Of a stretch of DNA of 64,000 nt, positions 1 through 9,091 are shown one piece after another. This DNA is from Pseudalgibacter alginicilyticus (lineage in GTDB: Bacteria; Bacteroidota; Bacteroidia; Flavobacteriales; Flavobacteriaceae). The notes under the pieces are model-generated. The model searched no databases. It saw only the letters and a list, made by a program, of their open reading frames with translations, and was not told the DNA's origin. The position numbers and the translations under genes are program-made. The DNA is taken from contig NZ_CP012898.1 in the NCBI RefSeq assembly GCF_001310225.1, positions 3,590,001 to 3,654,000 of the forward strand. The letters run 5' to 3'. The stretch's first letter is position 1. Each line of letters starts with the position of its first letter.

Positions 1-2694
1 ACCACTTAAAAATCCTGGTAAGAATTTAAGATTTTGCTGGTAAGCCAATTCAAAGCCATACAGTTGTGCTTGATCTCCATTTACCGATTGGTAAACTGTA
101 ATATCATCAACTCCCAGAAAGGTTTGATTATTAGTTTGAATATAAATGAAGTCATCAAGTTTTTTGTAGAATAACCCTCCAGATAAAATCCCGACACTTC
201 CAAAATAGCGCTCAACCATGAAATCAAGGTTCAAAGCTCCAACAGGCTTAAGGTTGGGGTTGCCTATAAACGCCTCTTGGTCATCAGCATCAAACGCTTT
301 GTCATCGCTCACTAAATCGCCAAAATTAGGACGTGCATACGAATACGTACCTGCCATTCTTAGATTTAAACTTTCATTAGCTGCGTATTTAAAATGCAAC
401 ATGGGTAGGAAGTAATTATAGTTGTTATTACCTTCTATTGGAAGAATAGCATCTTCAGTAGCGTCCCATATTTGTGTTTTTACGTTCGTTTTAGTAGCCT
501 CAAATCGTAAACCACCTAAAACCATTAATTTAGAGAAATTCATAGTGCCCATCACGTATCCAGCATACACATCTTCAGAAATTTCATAATTGGTGTTTGC
601 TTCTTCTTCTTCAAAATCTTCTGCACCTACATCCTCAAAGTCATTCGGATTGTTTTTTATGTAATCTATGGTGTTTTCCCATTCTGGAGATGCTCCCAAT
701 TCATAATCACCACCAAGTAGTTCGTGATTAAAATCCCTGTCACCTCCATTAGTAAAGTTGTGCTCATTTAGTGCAGGAGCATCTCCACCACCAGCGTATT
801 CGTAAAGTTCAAAAAAGTCTTTTTTATAATCTCTGTATGACGATCTTACTTTGGCTCCAAATTTTATGGAACCATTATTCTCTGCTAGCTTCCAAGGCAT
901 TTCTAAATTAAATTTACCTGTAATATTTCTAGAGTGGGCTGACGTACCAGAGTATTCATGTTCAATAAAACGATAATTGGAATTATCTTTCCAATCAAAT
1001 GGTTGCCCATTAAGTGTGGCAGATGTAATTTGTGGTCTGTCAACATTAGAACGGTCTATATTTATTGATAGGTTATCGTCTGAAATTCCAAATACTGGTA
1101 AATGTTCATAAGGCGTAACTGCATTACCTAATGATATCGATCCTTCATAATCAATAGTCATATTAGGAAGTATGTGCTTTGCGCCCAAATTGTAACTTTG
1201 AACTCCTTGGTTTTCTTGACGATATTTGATTCTTTTAGCAATCTCGTTATCGGCTTCATTAAAATACCACCTTCTCGATTCGTCCAATTCAAAAAGTTGG
1301 GTATAAATGGTATTTAAGTAAAACTCAGTATGGGCGTTTGGTTTAAAATCAAAGCGTCCACTAACACCAAGTCTTTTACGTATATAGTAGGCATCTTCTA
1401 ATTCATACTCTTCAAATACAAGTCCATCAGGATTATCATCATAATCCATCTCTACCATGTCTACATTTCTATTACTTTGATAAAAAGTGGTGTTAAGCAA
1501 TACTCCAAATTTCCCGGAATCGTCAGGATCGCCACCAAATCTCTTAGCAAATTGAACGGCATATTGCTGGCCTAATTGTTCTGGATTATTTTGCTGAACT
1601 TCGGTTCCGATAGAACCCTTTACTTCCAATACTCTTTTGGTGGCGCCTCTAGTTACAAGGTTAATAGACCCTCCAATAGCATCGCCATCCATTTCGGGTG
1701 TGATGGATTTTGATACTTCCATATACGCTAACTGATCTGCGGGAATAGCATCCAGAGCTGTTTGTCTTACCTCTCCTTCTGGGCTAGGTATTTGCTCTCC
1801 ATTTATATTTACATTGGTGAAATAAGCAGGCAATCCCCGCACGCCAACGTAGCGTCCTTCACCGTCACCAGCATTGCGATTGATATTAATACCCGGAACT
1901 CGTTGCAAGGCTTCAGCTGTATTTGAATCTGGGAATCTTCCAATTTGATCTGCTGCTACTACATTTTTGATGTTAGAGGCATTCTGTTGTTGATTCAATG
2001 CTTTTTGTTGCCCTTCAAGCGCCACATTTATAGTGACATCTCCCAGCTCATACGTAGCACTTATTAATGATACATTGAGAGCCGTTGTTTGACCTTCCAC
2101 AACAGTAATGGCAACTGTTTTACTTTCATAACCTAAGTAAGTGATTTGCACTTCGTAACTACCTGACTCCATATGAAAAAAGAAGTTTCCAGTCATATCA
2201 GATACCGCCCCAATTGTTTTGCCTACAATTTTAATTGAGGCGCCTGGTAAGGCCTCATTGGTCTGTTCGTCCATGACCATACCTATTACCACCCCTGTAG
2301 AATTTTGTGACTCTTTTGTGTCTTTAATACCTCTTTTTGATTCGTTATGTTTAACATTTATAGTACTATCCATCTGTTTAAAAGATAGTACTGTCTCTTT
2401 AGAAATTTGGTTGAGAACATCAGAAACTTTGCCATTTACAACTTTAATATTTACTTCTGCTTCCATGTTTATCTTTTGAGAATTATAAGAAAAATGGAAA
2501 CCTGTTTTATTATTTATTATATTGAATATTTTTGTGATGGAAGCTACTTCAACTAGCGTAATATCAACATCATTAATACTCTTAAACTGTAATGGACTGG
2601 CAAAGGCCGCGTTTCCCAAAAAAAACGGCATGAATAATATTATTAGGATATGTTTAGGTATCCATTTGTAGTAAGGAGATGACTTTGTTTTCAT
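1..2694 (-). CDS. TonB-dependent outer-membrane receptor with STN domain (partial, 3' end outside window)
   Basis: The reading frame opens at an ATG at 2694 and stays open to position 1, so the C-terminal barrel is cut off by the window edge. After a signal peptide (about residues 1-32) comes a secretin/TonB N-terminal (STN) domain at about 40-105. A carboxypeptidase-regulatory-like domain follows (about 130-210), then a TonB plug with an NxNxNAGDGEGRYVGVRG-like stretch typical of the large TIGR01782-type receptors. The barrel contains the usual aromatic-rich strands. STN domains contact a FecR-type anti-sigma factor in the periplasm, and a fecR gene lies immediately upstream on the same strand, 86 bp away, so the pair is probably a substrate-sensing import system. 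The substrate cannot be read from the sequence. Its position next to a sulfatase suggests an algal glycan, which is inference only. Confidence 0.9.
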   Translation of the reverse strand, partial: MKTKSSPYYKWIPKHILIILFMPFFLGNAAFASPLQFKSINDVDITLVEVASITKIFNIINNKTGFHFSYNSQKINMEAEVNIKVVNGKVSDVLNQISKETVLSFKQMDSTINVKHNESKRGIKDTKESQNSTGVVIGMVMDEQTNEALPGASIKIVGKTIGAVSDMTGNFFFHMESGSYEVQITYLGYESKTVAITVVEGQTTALNVSLISATYELGDVTINVALEGQQKALNQQQNASNIKNVVAADQIGRFPDSNTAEALQRVPGININRNAGDGEGRYVGVRGLPAYFTNVNINGEQIPSPEGEVRQTALDAIPADQLAYMEVSKSITPEMDGDAIGGSINLVTRGATKRVLEVKGSIGTEVQQNNPEQLGQQYAVQFAKRFGGDPDDSGKFGVLLNTTFYQSNRNVDMVEMDYDDNPDGLVFEEYELEDAYYIRKRLGVSGRFDFKPNAHTEFYLNTIYTQLFELDESRRWYFNEADNEIAKRIKYRQENQGVQSYNLGAKHILPNMTIDYEGSISLGNAVTPYEHLPVFGISDDNLSINIDRSNVDRPQITSATLNGQPFDWKDNSNYRFIEHEYSGTSAHSRNITGKFNLEMPWKLAENNGSIKFGAKVRSSYRDYKKDFFELYEYAGGGDAPALNEHNFTNGGDRDFNHELLGGDYELGASPEWENTIDYIKNNPNDFEDVGAEDFEEEEANTNYEISEDVYAGYVMGTMNFSKLMVLGGLRFEATKTNVKTQIWDATEDAILPIEGNNNYNYFLPMLHFKYAANESLNLRMAGTYSYARPNFGDLVSDDKAFDADDQEAFIGNPNLKPVGALNLDFMVERYFGSVGILSGGLFYKKLDDFIYIQTNNQTFLGVDDITVYQSVNGDQAQLYGFELAYQQNLKFLPGFLSG

Positions 2695-2780
2695 TTTAGT
2701 TTTTTTATTAAATAATTAGGGTTGTTTTTATGTGCACTACAGCGCCGTAGTAAAATTATTTTTTAGAAAAAGCTTGTAAT

Positions 2781-3803
2781 TTAATCGCAGGCAGCATTGT
2801 CTATATAAACTACCTTATCTATAATTGTATATTTTAAATTCATAGAATAACTTAATGAGCCAAGTACTCCATTAACATCTTGATTTTCAAACTGTGCCGT
2901 AATGCGACAATCATCAGTCACTTTATTATTTAGTTTAATCTCAATGCCATACCAATGGGCTATTTTATGAGCAGCTTCATCCAGTCTTTCATTATCAAAA
3001 GTTAAAATGTCATGTCGCCAAGCTGTTAAATTTTTTGAATTAAAAGTGCCTAATTCAGCTTTATCTAACGACTTATTATAAACTAGTTGTTGGTTGGGGG
3101 TTAATGTTTTGCCTTGCACTTCAGTTGAAGAGTTCCCTGTTTCAATATATACTTTCCCTGTTACCAGAGACACTGTGGCATGATCATTTTCTGGATAATT
3201 ATTCACATTGAAAGAGGTTCCTAAAACCTCTGTTTTTAGTGTGCCTGATTGAATGATAAAAGCCTTGTTTTTATTGTGTGAGACTTCAAAAAAGGCTTCT
3301 CCTTCTAAAAACACTTCTCTTGTGTTTCCTTTAAATTTGCTAGGAAATCGTAAGGTGCTCGATGCATTAAGCCATACTTTACTGCCATCTGAAAGTTCAA
3401 TGTTTTTTAATCGCTCTCCCGGGGCTGTAGAAATTTCAGTGTAAGTAATTGGAGAAAGGAACTCGTTTATGTTGGGTAATAACCAATAGGAGCTATAAGC
3501 GGTTGATATTAAAATAGCAATGGTGGCAGCTACTTTGGCAAATTTTAAATGATTGGTTTTTAATTTTTTTATTTTATGCTCTTGCTTTATAGAGGTAGTA
3601 ATTCGTTTATATATAAGTTCATTAGGTTTTTCGGCTGGGGTTTCAAAAACCGAGTTTATATCTTCATTATCAAGGATGTCTTTATATATGGTCTGGCCTT
3701 CATCAGTAGATAATAATTCCATTACATACTCAAACTCTGCTGTACTGCATGTGTTTTCGATGTATTTGATGAATAATTGGTTTAGTTCGTTTTCTTTATA
3801 CAC
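2781..3803 (-). CDS. FecR family anti-sigma factor
   Basis: The 340-residue protein has the Bacteroidota FecR layout: a cytoplasmic N-terminal part (1-85), one membrane helix (about 89-110), a periplasmic FecR domain (about 120-220, with the TAPGERLKNIELSDGSKVWLNA motif region) and a C-terminal DUF4974-type domain (about 265-335). Such proteins hold an ECF sigma factor until a TonB receptor with an STN domain signals substrate. The STN receptor lies just downstream in the same direction. Normally the sigma gene precedes fecR, but none is seen in the 565 bp upstream. The cognate sigma factor must therefore be elsewhere or lost. Length and domains are complete. Confidence 0.9.
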   Translation of the reverse strand: MYKENELNQLFIKYIENTCSTAEFEYVMELLSTDEGQTIYKDILDNEDINSVFETPAEKPNELIYKRITTSIKQEHKIKKLKTNHLKFAKVAATIAILISTAYSSYWLLPNINEFLSPITYTEISTAPGERLKNIELSDGSKVWLNASSTLRFPSKFKGNTREVFLEGEAFFEVSHNKNKAFIIQSGTLKTEVLGTSFNVNNYPENDHATVSLVTGKVYIETGNSSTEVQGKTLTPNQQLVYNKSLDKAELGTFNSKNLTAWRHDILTFDNERLDEAAHKIAHWYGIEIKLNNKVTDDCRITAQFENQDVNGVLGSLSYSMNLKYTIIDKVVYIDNAACD

Positions 3804-4368
3804 TATTTGTCTCTTTTGTAATTTGGAATGCTACAATACATCCCCTTATATTTACTAATACACATTATTTGGAGTATATGTATGCTCGTCTAAATAAAAA
3901 ACACAAAAATATGGTTTCAATGTATCATCGCTTTACCCGTTGTTCAGCCAAATTCCCCCCCTCCCCATCGAAAAAAATGCACCCGAACTGTTGGAATACT
4001 ACATTAGTCAAGACATTAGATTGCGAGATTTAGAGTTAGATAAATTAACTTTGAACCATGAAGAAACTTTTATTAACAGTACAAAATTTTAAGAGATTCA
4101 GAGTTTTTTTTATCTTTATGTAAGGAATTATATAGCGTTTTTTATGTAATATAGCACTTATGTTAGTATTGTTGGAGACGCTGCTCCATACTCCTTAATT
4201 TTAGAAAATATCTGAGGCTTTAAAAAAACATATATTTGGGTTGGAATTTGAATCTAATATATAAACGAAATCTTAGCCTACAATTAATTTAAAAATTCAG
4301 AATTATTGTGGATTTTTGTTTTAAAGTTACGTATAATGAAAATAAATATTTACTAAACAATAATAAAT
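3804..4368. other. Gene-poor intergenic region between fecR and the sulfatase
   Basis: No complete gene is visible in this divergent spacer. It contains a C-rich run near 3955-3966, which is unusual for this AT-rich DNA. A plus-strand open stretch at about 3970-4092 ends in TAA, encodes a hydrophilic acidic peptide of roughly 40 residues and has no convincing start. It could be the end of a decayed gene, but the family is not recognised. A TATATTTG -7-like element sits at 4231-4238, followed by a degenerate TTGG-rich copy of the operator seen elsewhere. No TTTG lies at the expected -33 distance. It may still serve the sulfatase. Confidence 0.5.
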
Positions 4369-5973
4369 ATGAGTATTTTAAAGCCATCATTGAGTTTAAT
4401 TTTTATTGCTTTTTCATTTTTGTTTTTTGAGTGCGGACCAGAAAAAAAGAAACAAAAAATAGAAAAGCCAAACATTATTATTATTTATACAGATGATCAA
4501 GGCTATGGCGATGTTAGTGCCCTGAATCCTGAAGCTAAATTTCAAACACCTAACATCGATAGAATAGCAAATGAAGGGGCTGTATTTACTGATGGGCACA
4601 GCAGTGATGCGGTTTGCTCACCTTCAAGATACTCATTATTAACAGGTAGGTATAGTTGGAGGACATCTTTAAAAAAAGGAGTTCTTGGGGCGGATGGTCC
4701 TTGCTTAATTGAAGAAGGGAGAATGACAATAGCTTCCATGCTTCAAGATGCAGGCTACAATACAGCTATGGTAGGGAAATGGCACTTAAATATGCAATTT
4801 GAAGGACGTTTAGGTGAAAATAGGGATTGGTCAAAACCGTTTACAGAAGGTCCTACTTCAAGAGGCTTTGATTATTTTTTCGGAATACCAGCATCTATGA
4901 ACTTTGGTGTTTTAACATATTTAGAAAATGATAGCGTCTTAGAACCGCCAACATTATGGACTAAAAAGAAAAGCAATGATAATCCGAGATCTTATGGAAA
5001 TAATGCAACGCCAGCGGATTATAGAATGACACCACCTTATGAAATAGAATATAAAAAAGGATGGTTAGAGGTTGCGCCTTCTTTTAATGATGAATTAGTT
5101 CTTAAAACATTTGCAGAAAAAGCAGTAGCATATATCAATAAATCTGCACAAGATGCTAAAAACGGGAAACCATTTTTTTTGTATATGCCTTTAACGAGCC
5201 CACATTTACCACATTGTACGCATCCAGATTTTCAAGGAAAAACAGACTGTGGTAATTATGGTGATTTTATGGTGGAAACAGATTATAGGGTAGGTCAAGT
5301 ATTGGACGCTTTAAAAGCAAATGGTATAGAAGAGAATACATTGGTTATATTTTCTGCTGATAATGGAGCAGAAACAAATTATGTGTATCAACGTGAAACT
5401 TTTAACCACTATAGTAGTTTACATTTTAAAGGAGGAAAGCGTGACATATACGAAGGAGGCCATAGAGTGCCTTATTTAATGCGTTGGCCTAAGACTATAA
5501 ATGCTGGGCAAAGAATAGATTTACCTGTTAGCCAAACAGATTATTTGGCTACCATTGCAGATATTGTTGGACAGAAAATTCCAGAAAATGCAGCCGAAGA
5601 TAGCTATAGTTTATATCCAATTCTAAAAGGAGAAAATTATGATAGTACAATAAGAGGAGAAATTATCCATCACTCGGCTTCTGGTTATTTTGCTATTAGA
5701 GCAGGTAAATGGAAACTTAATATGTTACGGGGTTCTGGAGGGTCATTAAAGCCTACATTGATTCAGCCAAAAGAAGGTGAAGCTTTGTATGAACTTTATA
5801 ATATAGATGATGACCCAAGCGAAACAACCAATTTATATTTTGAGCATCCAGAAATTGTAGAGAAATTAACCCAAAGAATTACGGAAATTATAAAAAATGG
5901 CAGAACAACACCTGGTGCTCCTCAAGATTATGTGAAAGGTGATTGGGAGCAACTTACATGGATGCAACCATAA
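4369..5973 (+). CDS. S1-family sulfatase (formylglycine-dependent), probable lipoprotein
   Basis: The 534-residue protein belongs to the alkaline-phosphatase superfamily of sulfatases, which hydrolyse sulfate esters, here presumably on an algal glycan. The metal-binding TDDQGYGD segment lies at 41-48, and the sulfatase signature CSPSR at 83-87 gives Cys83 as the residue to be matured to formylglycine. GKWHL at about 137-141 and the later SADNGAE and GGKRDIYEGGHRVPY segments complete the active site. The N-terminus is a hydrophobic leader ending in a cysteine (Cys22), but the residue before it is Glu, so the lipobox is atypical. The gene stands alone on the plus strand between two minus-strand units. 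The maturase (anSME or FGE) is not in the window. The exact sulfatase subfamily was not determined. Confidence 0.93.
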   Translation: MSILKPSLSLIFIAFSFLFFECGPEKKKQKIEKPNIIIIYTDDQGYGDVSALNPEAKFQTPNIDRIANEGAVFTDGHSSDAVCSPSRYSLLTGRYSWRTSLKKGVLGADGPCLIEEGRMTIASMLQDAGYNTAMVGKWHLNMQFEGRLGENRDWSKPFTEGPTSRGFDYFFGIPASMNFGVLTYLENDSVLEPPTLWTKKKSNDNPRSYGNNATPADYRMTPPYEIEYKKGWLEVAPSFNDELVLKTFAEKAVAYINKSAQDAKNGKPFFLYMPLTSPHLPHCTHPDFQGKTDCGNYGDFMVETDYRVGQVLDALKANGIEENTLVIFSADNGAETNYVYQRETFNHYSSLHFKGGKRDIYEGGHRVPYLMRWPKTINAGQRIDLPVSQTDYLATIADIVGQKIPENAAEDSYSLYPILKGENYDSTIRGEIIHHSASGYFAIRAGKWKLNMLRGSGGSLKPTLIQPKEGEALYELYNIDDDPSETTNLYFEHPEIVEKLTQRITEIIKNGRTTPGAPQDYVKGDWEQLTWMQP

Positions 5974-6240
5974 ACGTTTTAAGTAATACTTATAGGTTTG
6001 CTGAAGAAACACGATTAATTCTGAAACCTTATTTCGTTTCTCAAGTTTATAAGATGATTATTTTGTTTGATGTTATAAACTGATTTAACAAAATCTTTTA
6101 CATAGTGTGAAGTTTATGTGTTTTTTGCAAATTGAAACTATAATCTATTTTCCAATATCATAATTAAACGATTTACTGAGAATAAATTTCTAAACTATTT
6201 GATTGGGATTCCTAAATACTATAAGTGTATTTTTTATGTT

Positions 6241-6300
6241 AAAAAAAGCCTATCCATTTGTTAGATATATCTTTTTATCTAAAATGAATAGGGCTTTTTA
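6241..6300. terminator. Bidirectional rho-independent terminator between sulfatase and aldehyde dehydrogenase
   Basis: An inverted repeat (AAAAAGCCTATCCATTT on the left, AAATGAATAGGGCTTTTT on the right) encloses an A/T-rich loop that itself can pair. It has an A-run on the left and a T-run on the right, so it can end transcripts from both converging genes. It is the only feature I see in the 341-bp gap between them. Confidence 0.75.
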
Positions 6301-6314
6301 AGACTTAATTTATG

Positions 6315-7754
6315 TTATCTATATTGTGCATATATCACTTTAGTTTGTAGATATTCTTCCATACCGTGTTTGCCATCTGCACCTCCTACTCCAGATTTTT
6401 TCCATCCTGCATGAAAACCTTGAATAGCTTCAAAATGTTCCCTATTAACATAAGTTTCACCAAATTCTAATTCTTCACATGCATGCATAATTTTATTGAA
6501 GTTTTCAGAGTATATAGAAGATGTTAATCCAAATTCACAATCGTTTGCTAAGGCAATAGCTTCGTCTAAAGTGCCAAATTTCATTACAGGTAATACAGGA
6601 CCAAAAACTTCTTCCTGAACAATTTGCATATTTTGTTTTACATTGGTTAAAAGTGTTGGTTGATAAAAATATCCACGATCAAATTGACTTGATCTTTGGC
6701 CGCCAATAACTACTTCAGCACCTTCTTTTTTAGCATATTCAACCATTTCGGTTACTTTATCCACTTGATCTTTAGAAACCATACTACTCATATCTGGATT
6801 ATTAGTAGAAAATGCATCTTCAACTTTTACCTCAGACATTTTTTTAGTGATTTTTTCCATGAATTGATCATAAATTGAATCTTCAACATATACGCGTTCA
6901 GCACAATTACAAACTTGTCCGCTAAAAATAACTCTTGAAGATACCACTGCTTCAACTGCTAAATCTAAATTAGCATCTGCGCAAACAATTGCTGGAGCCT
7001 TACCTCCTAACTCTAAAGAAACCTTTGTTATATTTTGAGAAGCAGCTTCCATTACTAATTGTCCTGCACCAACACTACCTGTCAAACTAATAATACCTGT
7101 AATTGGGCTTTTAGAAAGTGCATTTCCAACAATACTGCCTTTTCCGCATACAAAATTTAATACGCCGGCAGGAACACCTATTTTTTCTATTAATTCAGCA
7201 AATGCCATCACCGTATTAGGCGCAACAGAACTTGGATTGATAATGCATGTGTTTCCCGTTATTAATGATGGTGCAATTTTACGAGCCATTACAAAAAACG
7301 GGAAGTTCCAAGGTAGAATACCAACGGCAACACCTATAGGAGCTTTATGTAAATAAATATGTTCTTTTTTACGGTCACTTTGAATAATCTCACCTTCAAT
7401 GCGTCTAGCCCAACCTGCGTTATAGTCAAAATAATCAGCTGTAACATCAATTTCAACCTGTGCTAATCCCATGACTTTCGCTTGTTCTGAAGCTAAAGTT
7501 TCAGCTAAAAAGACTCTGTTTTCACGAATAACATCAGCCATTTTATGTAAATAACCAGCTCTTTCTATTGCTGTTAATGATTTCCAAGCATGTTGAGAAG
7601 CTTGTGCGGCATCTAACGCTAATTCTGCATCTTTTACACTCCCAACAGGCATTAAAGATAATACTTCTTCAGTGCAAGGGTTTAAGATTTCAATTACGTC
7701 TGTTGAAGTAGATTTTATAAACTTTCCATTTATAAATTGGTTGAATTCTTTCAT
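6315..7754 (-). CDS. aldA: NAD-dependent aldehyde dehydrogenase, lactaldehyde dehydrogenase (AldA) type
   Basis: The 479-residue protein is a full-length ALDH superfamily enzyme that most resembles E. coli AldA, which oxidises L-lactaldehyde and glycolaldehyde. Visible landmarks are PWNFPF (148-153), the general base in SLELGGK (Glu248) and the catalytic cysteine in GQVCNC (Cys282). L-lactaldehyde is a product of fuculose- or rhamnulose-phosphate aldolase, and a fucose catabolic set lies nearby on the other strand, so the role in L-fucose breakdown to L-lactate fits the context. One oddity is that the usual KPSE cofactor motif reads NPSS (about 173-176). This replaces the lysine that normally contacts the NAD(P) ribose and may alter cofactor affinity. 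The substrate assignment is inferred. Confidence 0.85.
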   Translation of the reverse strand: MKEFNQFINGKFIKSTSTDVIEILNPCTEEVLSLMPVGSVKDAELALDAAQASQHAWKSLTAIERAGYLHKMADVIRENRVFLAETLASEQAKVMGLAQVEIDVTADYFDYNAGWARRIEGEIIQSDRKKEHIYLHKAPIGVAVGILPWNFPFFVMARKIAPSLITGNTCIINPSSVAPNTVMAFAELIEKIGVPAGVLNFVCGKGSIVGNALSKSPITGIISLTGSVGAGQLVMEAASQNITKVSLELGGKAPAIVCADANLDLAVEAVVSSRVIFSGQVCNCAERVYVEDSIYDQFMEKITKKMSEVKVEDAFSTNNPDMSSMVSKDQVDKVTEMVEYAKKEGAEVVIGGQRSSQFDRGYFYQPTLLTNVKQNMQIVQEEVFGPVLPVMKFGTLDEAIALANDCEFGLTSSIYSENFNKIMHACEELEFGETYVNREHFEAIQGFHAGWKKSGVGGADGKHGMEEYLQTKVIYAQYR

Positions 7755-8091
7755 GTTATTTTTCGTTTAGTTTTAAATTTGAATAAAAATGATTAATGTT
7801 GGTTTTTTATAAATAAACAAATGCAAATATGATTATTGTATAGTCGTGCCTTACAAACTTAAGTTATAATTTATATGAAGTGTTTATCCATAATAATCAA
7901 TAAAATGTATAATTTAAACATTGTTGAAAATAGTGGATACTAATTTTTTAAGTTTTAGCTAACTAAAGAACATACATACCAGATAGGAAGTGTACATGAT
8001 ATCCCATTAACTTTGGTTATAATTTTTATTAGTATGAAAAAGTAAGGGTGTGGTATTTTTTATTAAAAATAATACTGGTATGCGAATAAAA
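7755..8091. other. Intergenic region upstream of aldA
   Basis: This 337-bp stretch lies between the aldA start and the stop of the AraC gene, both on the minus strand. It should hold the aldA promoter. A minus-strand TAAGTTTG that matches the -7 consensus reads at 7861-7854, but no matching -33 element stands at the right distance. I see no gene, repeat or strong hairpin. Confidence 0.4.
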
Positions 8092-8991
8092 TTAAGTGTA
8101 TTTACCAGATTTGTATGAAGCAGGTGTTAGCCCTGTAACAGATTTAAACACTCTAGAAAAATGATAGCGGTCTGAAAACCCTAAACTAAAAGAAACATCT
8201 TCAATGGTTTTATTACTGTGTTCAAATAACTCGCAAGCTTTTGCTATTTTTCTATTTTGAATAAAATTATGAAGGGTAATATTCATTTCTTCTTTAAATA
8301 ATCGAGCAAAGGAATTTGGTGCCATATTTATCAATGATGAGAGGTCTGCATTGCTTAATTTTTTGTTGATATTAACTTCTGCATAACGAATAACCTGTAA
8401 AACACGCTCATCCATGTTAATGGTTTTCCATAGTTCAGGGCCAATATTGGTTAGGGCTTCTTTAATAAAAGCTTGTAGCTTTAAATTAAAAGTGAATTTA
8501 AAATCAGTGTTTTCTATCTTTAATCGGTAGGTTAAGTAGTCTAATCTTTGTTTTAAATAATCGGTTAATTTAATTTTTAAAATACCAGGATAAACATTGT
8601 CAAATGGTACCCCTAAATTGAAATGTATAAAAAAATGAATAAGAGCTTTTTCTTCAAAATCATTTTCATTAAAAAGGTTGGTAAGATGTTTACCAGAAAC
8701 ATGGATCCCTTCATTATAAACATGGTTTTTTGTGTAACGGGAAGAAAAAGAAGTAAATGGCGGTATGATAAAAATGTGATTGGCATCCATTTCAAAAATG
8801 GTGTCTTGATGAATTAATTGTCCGCCGTCATTTTTATTCCAATACAACCTCCAAAAAGGAAAAACCATATCGTGGCAATCCCATAAATTTATTAACCAAT
8901 ACCTACAACATAGCAATTTTAATTTTAGATCTATAAAGTGCTGTTTGTTGGAAGAAGGGTCTCCTAATTCAATGTTTTTTACAAACTTCAT
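8092..8991 (-). CDS. AraC family transcriptional regulator
   Basis: The 299-residue protein has a C-terminal pair of helix-turn-helix motifs (about 195-295). These include the signature segment SLGFSDRYHFSRVFKSVTGLTPASY, diagnostic of AraC/XylS regulators. The N-terminal 180 residues form a cupin-like sensing domain with poor sequence identity to anything I recognise. It is transcribed divergently from the aldolase-isomerase-kinase genes and in the same direction as aldA, so it is the natural candidate activator of the fucose module, responding to L-fucose or a derivative. That role is inferred from position. The 60-100 bp shared divergent spacer would hold its sites. Confidence 0.9.
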   Translation of the reverse strand: MKFVKNIELGDPSSNKQHFIDLKLKLLCCRYWLINLWDCHDMVFPFWRLYWNKNDGGQLIHQDTIFEMDANHIFIIPPFTSFSSRYTKNHVYNEGIHVSGKHLTNLFNENDFEEKALIHFFIHFNLGVPFDNVYPGILKIKLTDYLKQRLDYLTYRLKIENTDFKFTFNLKLQAFIKEALTNIGPELWKTINMDERVLQVIRYAEVNINKKLSNADLSSLINMAPNSFARLFKEEMNITLHNFIQNRKIAKACELFEHSNKTIEDVSFSLGFSDRYHFSRVFKSVTGLTPASYKSGKYT

Positions 8992-9091
8992 TTAAGGTTA
9001 TGTTTGAATTAGATACAAAAATACGGATTTTGAATATTTTATAAAGCTCATGTTGAAAGTATTTTTGCTATATAAATTTTATTTAAATACT

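Noticed and set aside
3970-4092. Possible transposase or gene fragment on the plus strand
   Set aside because: About 40 codons with no start and no recognised motif; could be chance, so no pseudogene call.
5995-6081. Short open stretch after the sulfatase stop (AEETRLILKPYF-like)
   Set aside because: Too short, no start or context; likely chance.
7854-7861. TAAGTTTG as the -7 element of aldA
   Set aside because: No TTTG at 19-21 bp upstream, so not listed as a promoter.
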